A DNA stretch of 11,189 nucleotides, taken from contig JBEELK010000245.1 in assembly GCA_041168165.1 (NCBI GenBank), forward strand, positions 1-11,189. Direction: 5' to 3'. This document shows, in pieces, positions 5,715-11,189 of this stretch. The number at the start of each line of letters is the position of its first letter. Position 1 is the first letter of the stretch. Under the pieces are notes generated by a model. The model was given only the letters and a program-made list of their open reading frames with translations, was not told the origin of the DNA and did no database searches. This stretch comes from SXPK01 sp041168165. Its GTDB lineage: Bacteria > Planctomycetota > UBA1135 > UBA2386. The translations under genes and the position numbers were made by a program.

Positions 5715-6374
5715 TCACATCATCGCCTTCTCGATCGCGGCGCGCAGTTCCTTGCCGTCCGGCGACGCGCCCGACGCGAAGAACGCGATCGGCTTGCCAT
5801 CCTTGCCGACGAGGTACTTGCAGAAGTTCCAGCCCGGCAGCTTGCCGGTCTCCTTCTGCAGCATCGTGTAGAGCGGGCTCTGGCCAGCGCCTTCCTTGGT
5901 CTGCAACTTGGCGAACATCGGGAAGTCGACTGCGTACTTGGTCGAGCAGAACGACTGGATCTCCTCGGCCGAGCCTGGCTCTTGCGCGCCGAAGTCGTTG
6001 CACGGGAAGCCGAGCACCGCGAAGCCCTTGTCCTTCATCTCTGCGTGCAGCGCTTGCAGGCCCTTGTACTGCGGCGTGTAGCCGCACTGGCTCGCCACGT
6101 TGACGACGAGCGTGACCTTGCCGGCGTATTGCGTCATGTCGACGGGCTTGCCGTCGAGGGAGGTGAGCTTGAGCGAATAGACGTTCATGGCGGCGGGGGC
6201 TTCAGCGGCGGGGGTTGCGGGCGCCGTTTTGGCGTCCGCGGGGGCGGGGGGGACGGCGGCGGGCGCCTGTTGCTTTGCGGCTGCAGCGTCAGGCTTCTGG
6301 CTGCCACAGCTGGTGAGGGCCAGAGCGAGCGAGCTCGCAGTGAGGAGGGCAATGGCGGGGAAGTTGCGGATCAT
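5715..6374 (-). CDS. Lipid-anchored glutathione peroxidase (thioredoxin-type, Cys form)
   Basis: A 219-aa protein. Residues 1-23 form a signal peptide ending in the lipobox LTSC (Cys23), followed by an Ala/Pro/Lys linker (24-62) and a complete glutathione-peroxidase domain (63-219). The catalytic tetrad is visible: peroxidatic Cys97 in VNVASQCGYTPQY, Gln131 in the FGAQEPG motif (the usual NQFG reads NDFG), and Trp182-Asn183 in GWNF. Cys125 (FPCND) and Cys143 (SFC) are also present. Cys97 and Cys143 lie 46 residues apart, the spacing of peroxidatic and resolving cysteines in thioredoxin-dependent family members such as yeast Gpx3. It therefore probably reduces hydroperoxides with thioredoxin-like donors rather than glutathione, from a membrane anchor in the envelope. 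Gly24-Ser25 after the lipid Cys would favour outer-membrane sorting by E. coli rules. The ATG at 6374 is fixed by the signal peptide. It lies 47 bases downstream of the RluA-type gene on the same strand. Confidence 0.9.
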   Translation of the reverse strand: MIRNFPAIALLTASSLALALTSCGSQKPDAAAAKQQAPAAVPPAPADAKTAPATPAAEAPAAMNVYSLKLTSLDGKPVDMTQYAGKVTLVVNVASQCGYTPQYKGLQALHAEMKDKGFAVLGFPCNDFGAQEPGSAEEIQSFCSTKYAVDFPMFAKLQTKEGAGQSPLYTMLQKETGKLPGWNFCKYLVGKDGKPIAFFASGASPDGKELRAAIEKAMM

Positions 6375-6421
6375 GGCGACCGCGGTTCGACCCGATGCGG
6401 CGGACGGATGCAATCCGGCAG

Positions 6422-7327
6422 TCAGCGCAGGCTCGCCAGCATCTCTTCCATGTCCGCCGGCAGTGGCGAAACGAATCGCAGCTGCTCGCCCGTCGTCGGG
6501 TGTTGGAACCCGAGCTCGTGGGCATGCAGCAGGATGCGCGGCGCAGGGATCGCTTCGCCCTTGTGCTCGCGGATGTAGCCGCGTTCGCCGAGCAGCATGT
6601 GGCCTTGCTCGGCGAGGTGGATGCGGATCTGGTGCGTGCGGCCGGTCTCCAGTCGGCACGAGACCAATGTCGCGCCGCGCAGTGGCTCCACGGGCTCGAC
6701 ATGCGTGACGGCTTCTTTGCCGACGCGCGCGTTGTGCACCGATCCGCGCAGGCCGTCGCCGCGATTGTCGGCGATGTGCGAGCGGATCGTCTGCGCCTTC
6801 ACGTCGCCGTGCGCGATCGCGAGGTAGCGGCGGTGCACGGTGTGGAGCCGCAGTTGGTGCTCGAGGTGCGCGAACGCGTCCTGCGTGAGTGCGAACATGA
6901 TCGCGCCGGTCGTGTCGCGGTCGAGCCGATGCACGACTTGCACAGGGTGCCCGAGCAATTCCTGCAGCCTTCGGTCGAGCGCGTCGGGATCGTCTTCCCA
7001 CGGCACCGACGGCAAACCCGCAGGCTTGTCGACGACGATCACGTGGCGGTCCTGGTGCAGCACGCGTTCTTTCGGGAACGGCGGCACCAGCGGGCCCTTG
7101 TGGATGCGCGGCGCGGCGACTGCGATCGTGATCTCACATGCCGCATCGACGGGGCGCGCCGGATCGGTCGCGCGCACGCCGTTGACTGTGACCTTGCCGC
7201 GGGTGATGAGGTCGCGGGCCTCGCCCCAGCTCATTGCGGGGCGGAACGTCTTCACGGCGCGATCCAACCGTTGTGGCGAAACGGCCGCATCGGGTCGGAA
7301 CGTGCCATCGCGTGGGTCGGTCGTCAT
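6422..7327 (-). CDS. RluA-family pseudouridine synthase with S4 domain
   Basis: A 301-aa pseudouridine synthase that isomerises uridine in rRNA or tRNA. Residues about 17-65 form an S4-like RNA-binding domain (LDRAVKTFRPAMSWGEAR, then GKVTVNGV). The catalytic domain follows, with IVVDKPAGLPS (97-107), the catalytic motif HRLDRDTTG (133-141) with Asp136, and RTHQIRIHL (230-238). This architecture is that of RluC/RluD-type enzymes, and the length is normal. The target uridines cannot be read from sequence, so I give no specific symbol. The start is ATG at 7325-7327, facing the phosphoglycerate mutase gene across a 98-base divergent spacer. The glutathione peroxidase gene follows on the same strand 47 bases downstream, probably in the same operon although the functions are unrelated. 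Confidence 0.92.
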   Translation of the reverse strand: MTTDPRDGTFRPDAAVSPQRLDRAVKTFRPAMSWGEARDLITRGKVTVNGVRATDPARPVDAACEITIAVAAPRIHKGPLVPPFPKERVLHQDRHVIVVDKPAGLPSVPWEDDPDALDRRLQELLGHPVQVVHRLDRDTTGAIMFALTQDAFAHLEHQLRLHTVHRRYLAIAHGDVKAQTIRSHIADNRGDGLRGSVHNARVGKEAVTHVEPVEPLRGATLVSCRLETGRTHQIRIHLAEQGHMLLGERGYIREHKGEAIPAPRILLHAHELGFQHPTTGEQLRFVSPLPADMEEMLASLR

Positions 7328-7425
7328 CGGGGGCGAAGGTGATAGCCGATCCGCGCCGCAATGGCGATGCGCGCGAACTGCTCGCCACCGTTGACGGCGG
7401 CGATGGACGCGGGGAAGAAGGACGC
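7328..7425. promoter_or_regulatory. Divergent promoter region between RluA-type gene and gpmA
   Basis: This 98-base gap must carry the promoters for both directions. A TTGACG hexamer at 7391-7396 resembles a -35 box, but no good -10 box lies 16-18 bases downstream and the gpmA start would be very close. A purine-rich GGGGAAGAAGGA stretch (7411-7422) serves as the gpmA ribosome binding site. No clear operator is seen. Confidence 0.35.
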
Positions 7426-8166
7426 GTGACCTCGACGTCTCCGCTGCATTCCGCGCACGCTGTGCTGGTGTTCGTGCGCCACGGCGAGAGCACGGGCAAC
7501 GAGCGCGGAGTGTTCTCTGGTTGGCGCGATCTCGCGCTGACGGAGCGCGGGCGCATGCAGGCGGCTGCGGCGGGCTGCTCGTTGTCGCAGCGCGGCATCG
7601 AGTTTTCTTCGGTGTTCACGTCCGAGTTGCGACGCGCCGTCGACACGTGCGAGTTGCTGCTGTCCGCGATGGGCCGCGGCGACATGGCGCGCACGCGTTC
7701 GTGGCGACTCAATGAACGCCATTGCGGCGCGATGCACGGGCTCGACAAGCAGCAGTGCAAAGACCTCTGGGGCGACGAGCTTGCGCGAACCTACCGCCGC
7801 TCCTGGGAGCAAGGTCCGCCGCCAGCCCCAGCTGGCAGCGTCGACGATCCGCGCACCGACCAGCGTTACCGCGGCGTCGCGGAGCCATTGCCGCTGACGG
7901 AGTCGATGGGGCAGATGTCGGCGCGCGTGATGATCGCGTGGGAACAGCTCGTGCGGCCGTCGCTGACCGCTGGCTCGCGCGTGCTCGTCGTCGGGCACGG
8001 CATGGCGTTGCGCGCGTTGGGCCGACCCGTTGAAGGGCTCACGGATCCTGCGCTGCCCGACTGGAAGCTCGCTAGCGCGGCTCCGCGCGTCTATTGCTTG
8101 GACTCGCAACTGCGTCCGCTCTCGATCGAGTCGATCGACAACGGCCACTCGATGCCGGACGAATGA
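7426..8166 (+). CDS. gpmA: 2,3-bisphosphoglycerate-dependent phosphoglycerate mutase (divergent)
   Basis: A 246-aa histidine-phosphatase-superfamily enzyme interconverting 3- and 2-phosphoglycerate in glycolysis/gluconeogenesis. Diagnostic elements in order are RHGEST (18-23) with phospho-acceptor His19, FSGWRDLALTERG (30-42), and RLNERHCGAMHGLDK (94-108) with acid/base Glu97. Then come YRRSWEQGPPP (123-133) with the Arg pair, LTES (157-160), and VVGHGMALRAL (188-198) with His191. The full length and the inserted RRSW...PPP segment separate it from small cofactor-independent phosphatases. Deviations from the canonical enzyme are Cys100 for Tyr, His104 for Gln in the RLNERHYGALQG motif, and HGMALRAL for HGNSLRAL. 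The activity is therefore likely but the kinetics or substrate range might differ. The start is GTG 7426, set by the adjacent purine-rich ribosome binding site; no in-frame ATG lies upstream outside the RluA-type gene. The stop overlaps the next ATG (ATGA). Confidence 0.85.
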   Translation: MTSTSPLHSAHAVLVFVRHGESTGNERGVFSGWRDLALTERGRMQAAAAGCSLSQRGIEFSSVFTSELRRAVDTCELLLSAMGRGDMARTRSWRLNERHCGAMHGLDKQQCKDLWGDELARTYRRSWEQGPPPAPAGSVDDPRTDQRYRGVAEPLPLTESMGQMSARVMIAWEQLVRPSLTAGSRVLVVGHGMALRALGRPVEGLTDPALPDWKLASAAPRVYCLDSQLRPLSIESIDNGHSMPDE

Positions 8167-9491
8167 ACTACGAAGAACCGATCGAAGCCCCGAGCTGGTT
8201 GCTCCCGGCTGTTTACGTGCTCGACCAATGGATGGGCCGCGGCGCATCGCCGCGCGAGTCCGTCGCTGCGCATCAGACGCGCGGCATGGCGACCGACGAG
8301 CGCGCGCAGATTGCGCGCATTGCGTATGCCGCGATCCGCAAGGACCGGTTGCTCGCGTTCGCGCTCGGCGAAGCGGTGGACGCCTTGGATCGCAACGGGC
8401 GAGCTGCGGCCATCGTGTTGGGCGAAGGCGTGTCATGCGGTGAGCTGGAGCCGGAAGAGGCTCGCGAACTGTTCCTGCGCTGGTCGCAGGTCGAGCTTGC
8501 GTGGGATGACGTCCTTCGCGCCGGCTCGCTTGCTCGCCGCGTAGAAGACAGCACGCAGCGCTTTGCGTTGTCGCACTCGTTGCCGGATTGGATCGCGGAG
8601 CTGTTGCTCGATGAGTTCGGCGAAGAAGCAGAGGCGTTTGCGAGCGCGCTCGAAAGCGATGCCCCGCGCGCGATTCGCGTCAACACGCTGAAGGTCGCCG
8701 ACCGCGGCGAGTTGGCGATGCGATTTGCCGACATCGGCATCAGCACGACGTTTGGTCGCTTCGCGAAGGATGCGCTCGTGGTAACCGACACGAGCTCGTT
8801 GTTCGACACCGAGGCGTATCGCTCGGGCATGTTCGAGCAGCAGGACGAGGGCAGCCAACTCGTGGCGCTCGTCACCGCGCCGCCGCCGAAGGGGCGCGTG
8901 TTTGACGCATGCGCAGGTGCTGGCGGCAAGTCGCTCGCGATCGCTGCGATGCTCAAGAACCAGGGGCGCGTGCTCGCGACCGACGTGCACAAGGGTCGCA
9001 TCGACGACCTCAAGCAACGCGCCGCGCGCGCGGGCGCATTCAACGTCGAATGCGAGCAAGTGCCGGAGGACGACTGGCCGCAGCACATCGCCGCGTTTGC
9101 CGCGTCGTGCGATCGCATCCTGCTGGACGTGCCGTGCAGCGGCATCGGCAGTTGGCGACGCAGGCCCGAGGCGCGCTGGATGCTGGAGCCCAAGGACCTC
9201 GACGCGCTGCTGCGCACGCAAGCGATGTTGCTCGATCGCGCAGCGCATGCGCTCAAGCCGGGGTCGCGCATCATCTACGCGACGTGCACGACGCTGCGCC
9301 GCGAGAACGAGGCGCAGGTCGAGGCTGCGATGCAGCGGCACCCGTCGCTCGAACTGGTGCGCATCGCCGAGATCCTCGGCAAGCAGATAGCGCAGCCGAT
9401 CGCGGACCCGACGGGCACGTTCTTGTCGCTGCGCCCCGATCGCCACGGCACCGACGGCTTCTTCGCCGCCGTGCTGCGCAAGAAGCGCTGA
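8163..9491 (+). CDS. rsmB: RsmB-type rRNA (cytosine-5) methyltransferase
   Basis: A 442-aa SAM-dependent RNA m5C methyltransferase of the RsmB/Sun (NOL1/NOP2) family, which in characterised members methylates 16S rRNA C967. The N-terminal about 125 residues are helical and fit the NusB-like RNA-binding domain of RsmB. A linker region (about 160-240) with RVNTLK (172-177) leads to the Rossmann catalytic domain. That domain shows the SAM loop DACAGAGGKS (248-257), ATDVHKGR (272-279), and motif IV LLDVPCSG (320-327) with Cys325. Motif VI ATCTTLRRENE (373-383) carries Cys375, which in this family is the catalytic nucleophile. The length is normal. The ATG at 8163 overlaps the gpmA stop by four bases (ATGA), indicating translational coupling; the in-frame codons further upstream lie inside gpmA. 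RsmF is an alternative family member, but the NusB-like N-terminus favours RsmB. Confidence 0.88.
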   Translation: MNYEEPIEAPSWLLPAVYVLDQWMGRGASPRESVAAHQTRGMATDERAQIARIAYAAIRKDRLLAFALGEAVDALDRNGRAAAIVLGEGVSCGELEPEEARELFLRWSQVELAWDDVLRAGSLARRVEDSTQRFALSHSLPDWIAELLLDEFGEEAEAFASALESDAPRAIRVNTLKVADRGELAMRFADIGISTTFGRFAKDALVVTDTSSLFDTEAYRSGMFEQQDEGSQLVALVTAPPPKGRVFDACAGAGGKSLAIAAMLKNQGRVLATDVHKGRIDDLKQRAARAGAFNVECEQVPEDDWPQHIAAFAASCDRILLDVPCSGIGSWRRRPEARWMLEPKDLDALLRTQAMLLDRAAHALKPGSRIIYATCTTLRRENEAQVEAAMQRHPSLELVRIAEILGKQIAQPIADPTGTFLSLRPDRHGTDGFFAAVLRKKR

Positions 9492-9502
9492 GCGCGAAGG
9501 TG

Positions 9503-9531
9503 GCGGGCGCGCGCGATCGCGGCGCGCCCGC
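9503..9531. terminator. Possible bidirectional terminator hairpin between rsmB and the TIGR03545-like gene
   Basis: A perfect 10-bp G+C inverted repeat (GCGGGCGCGC at 9503-9512 pairing with 9522-9531) has a nine-base loop that contains its own CGATCG palindrome. It lies in the 46-base gap between convergent stop codons. It is the strongest of the convergent-junction hairpins in the window and likewise lacks a T tract. Confidence 0.5.
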
Positions 9532-9537
9532 AGCGGA

Positions 9538-11189
9538 TCAGTTGCCGTCCTTCTTGCCGCCGCCAGGGATCAGGCCCTTCAGCCCGCCCTTGAGCTTGTC
9601 GGCAGCGGCCTTCTTCGCCGCATCCTCGGCGGCCTTCTTGGCAGCGTCTTCGGCCTGCTTCTTGGCGGCATCGATCGCCTTCTGCGCCTCCTGCTCGGCA
9701 GTTTGCTTCGCTTGGTCGAGAGCCTTCTTGGCCTCTTCCTCTGCGCGCTGCTTCGCGGCGTCGAGGTTCTCGCCGACCGACTTGTTGGCGTCGAGCACGC
9801 CGTCGAGTTGCGGGATGCCGCCGAGCAGCTTGCCTGCTTGCGCGTTGACGAAGTTGGCGAGCTCCTGCTTGCCCGCCTTGGCCAGCGCATCCGCGAGCGC
9901 CTTGTCCTCGATGCGGATCGAGGGCCGCGTCGCGGGGCCGCTGACGGACAACGGCAGCGACAGGCTCTCGATCTTCGTTTCCTTCGCGCCTGCGATCGCA
10001 AAGGTCGTATCGCGCATCGTCACGTTGACCGGCAGTGCCAGCATGACCGGCGCGCCCTTCTGCTTGTGGATCTCGCCCTTCACGTCGAGGTCCATCGTGC
10101 CGCCGCGAACGGGCGCTGCGCCGCTCGTCTTGAGCTGCGAGAACACGCTGTCGACCGGCAGCTTGGCCATCGCGAGCGCGAAGCCGCCGCCTGACGACAG
10201 CTTGCTCGGGCCCGACAGCGAGACCTTCATCGAGCTGTCGGCGGACACGATCTCGACCGAGGGCGCGACATCGAGCAGCCACGGGTTGGACGACCAGTTG
10301 GTGAGTCGCAGGTCGACCGTGCCGCCTGGCGCGCTCGTCGAGGGCACGCCGAGGATCTCGATGTTCTTGATCCACACGGCAGGCTGATCGACGCGCAGGT
10401 CGCGCGCGAAGACCTTCGCGAGGCCGACATCCTGGATGTCGCGTTCGACTTGCTGCTGCTTCTGCTCCTCGGTCTTCGGCTCCGGTTTCTCAGCGTCGCC
10501 GCCAGACAGCTTCTCCAGCCACTCGCTCGCTTGGTCGATGCGCGCGCGCCAGGTCTCGAAGTCCTTCAGGTAGTCCTCGAGCGACTTCGTGTTGGGGTCT
10601 GCGGGTGGCGGCGGGGCGGGCGGCTCCACCAGTTGGCCCGGCGTAGCGCGCTTCTCGCCGCTCTTGCCGTCCTTCGCGGTGAGCTTCTCGATCACGATGC
10701 GACGGCGCAGCAGCGCGTTGGTGTCGATCTGCGCGTCGAGCGCGGACGCCTCAAAGAGATTGACGTCGAGCTTCTTGCTGTCCGCGATCGCGAGATCCTT
10801 GATGCGCAGCGCGCCGTCGGCGAGATCGAGCGTGACGCTGTCGAGATCGACCGTCGCGCCGTTCATCGCGAGCAGCGCAGACTGCGTGCCCGAGGTGAGC
10901 GCGCCCTGGCTCAGCTTGCTGTGCGACGAGTAGATCCAGTAGCCGAGCGCGAGCACGACGACGATGCCGCCGATGCGGATCGGCAGGCCCTTCTTGCCGC
11001 CCTCCGCCAGCTCTTGCCACGTGACCTTGTTGCCCTTGCCGCCGCCGAGGAACAGCCACGCGAGCAAGCGCACCCACAGCTTCTTGGCGTTCTGCTGGTA
11101 TGCCTCGGAGCCCGCTTCGAGCGCCGCCATCTTGTTGCGATACGCCTGCAGCGACGAGAACAGCACGATGCCCGACGCGATGCCGAACA
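9538..11189 (-). CDS. TIGR03545-like membrane-anchored envelope protein (5' end outside window)
   Basis: The frame is open to the right window edge. From the first visible start (GTG 11164-11166) there are 542 residues. One transmembrane helix (about 62-80) is followed by an AsmA/DUF748-like beta region: NGATVDLDSVTLDLADGALR (102-121), IKDLAIADSKKLDVNLFEAS (122-141), then TNALLRRRIVIEKL (149-162). The EKRATPGQL motif (171-179) follows. This order matches my memory of TIGR03545, an uncharacterised family of outer-membrane bacteria usually encoded beside a TIGR03546 protein. A helical segment (195-250) and a second beta region (255-415) follow. The C-terminal tail (about 465-525) is Ala/Lys/Glu-rich, probably a coiled coil, and ends in a glycine/lysine-rich stretch. 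Residues before the visible start (FGIASG, then VLFSSLQAYRNKM) look like the end of another membrane helix, so the true start is upstream. Inner-membrane anchoring with a large periplasmic part is inferred. Confidence 0.72.
   Translation of the reverse strand, partial: FGIASGIVLFSSLQAYRNKMAALEAGSEAYQQNAKKLWVRLLAWLFLGGGKGNKVTWQELAEGGKKGLPIRIGGIVVVLALGYWIYSSHSKLSQGALTSGTQSALLAMNGATVDLDSVTLDLADGALRIKDLAIADSKKLDVNLFEASALDAQIDTNALLRRRIVIEKLTAKDGKSGEKRATPGQLVEPPAPPPPADPNTKSLEDYLKDFETWRARIDQASEWLEKLSGGDAEKPEPKTEEQKQQQVERDIQDVGLAKVFARDLRVDQPAVWIKNIEILGVPSTSAPGGTVDLRLTNWSSNPWLLDVAPSVEIVSADSSMKVSLSGPSKLSSGGGFALAMAKLPVDSVFSQLKTSGAAPVRGGTMDLDVKGEIHKQKGAPVMLALPVNVTMRDTTFAIAGAKETKIESLSLPLSVSGPATRPSIRIEDKALADALAKAGKQELANFVNAQAGKLLGGIPQLDGVLDANKSVGENLDAAKQRAEEEAKKALDQAKQTAEQEAQKAIDAAKKQAEDAAKKAAEDAAKKAAADKLKGGLKGLIPGGGKKDGN

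Noticed and set aside
5715..6374. A selenocysteine glutathione peroxidase
   Set aside because: The peroxidatic position is a Cys codon, with no in-frame TGA.
6375..7001. An N-terminal extension of the glutathione peroxidase frame upstream of its ATG
   Set aside because: The extension lies antiphase inside the RluA-type gene and is Arg/Ala-rich. A clear lipoprotein signal peptide begins at the ATG at 6374.
9580..9775. A separate histone H1-like Lys/Ala-rich protein gene
   Set aside because: The Ala/Lys-rich stretch is in frame and continuous with the TIGR03545-like protein, with no independent start signal.
8909..10387. A 492-codon plus-strand frame spanning the end of rsmB and the antisense of the TIGR03545-like gene
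   Set aside because: It covers two well-supported genes in wrong frames, its first part is Arg-rich and its second Ser/Ala-rich, and it runs across the convergent hairpin.
1..11189. CRISPR arrays, tRNA or rRNA genes, transposases, long direct repeats
   Set aside because: None seen on reading the window; the recurring GCGATCGC-like words are scattered composition-driven motifs rather than an array.

Overview
This is a G+C-rich window (about two thirds G+C by eye), densely packed and almost entirely protein-coding. I see no rRNA, tRNA, CRISPR array, insertion sequence or phage gene. Two apparent lipoproteins (a kelch propeller and a glutathione peroxidase with lipobox signal peptides) and a TIGR03545-like envelope protein, a family described only from bacteria with outer membranes, point to a diderm bacterium. 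Planctomycetota or a myxobacterium-like lineage would fit the gene content, but no gene here settles the taxonomy.

Layout. Positions 1-1546 (+) hold the tail of a DUF1579-type protein and a one-polypeptide, two-halved chromate transporter (chrA), one base apart. Positions 1692-3056 (+) encode a lipoprotein with an N-terminal beta domain and seven kelch motifs. Positions 3100-3885 (-) encode a CmcI-like SAM-dependent methyltransferase/hydroxylase, convergent with the kelch gene. Positions 4020-5683 (+) form a compact run of four membrane-protein genes of unknown function: two micro-proteins with one transmembrane helix each and a basic tail, a polytopic protein of about 313 aa with intramembrane histidines (GAPHxxxD, HAHN, HYGIW, LHGW), and a 117-aa four-helix protein with buried Glu and Asn residues. 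I consider this the best candidate in the window for an undescribed system. Positions 5715-7327 (-) hold an RluA-family pseudouridine synthase followed by a lipid-anchored, thioredoxin-type glutathione peroxidase. Positions 7426-9491 (+) hold a divergent 2,3-bisphosphoglycerate-dependent phosphoglycerate mutase coupled by an ATGA overlap to an RsmB-type rRNA m5C methyltransferase. Positions 9538 to the right edge (-) encode a TIGR03545-like membrane-anchored envelope protein whose frame stays open through the window edge, possibly because it is fused to its usual TIGR03546-type partner.

How the genes relate. Apart from the 4020-5683 cluster, the neighbourhood looks like housekeeping and envelope genes in short operons rather than one pathway. 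The rRNA-modification genes (RluA-type and RsmB-type) lie on either side of a 98-bp divergent spacer. Three convergent gene ends each carry a G+C-only hairpin without a T tract; these look like shared bidirectional terminators.
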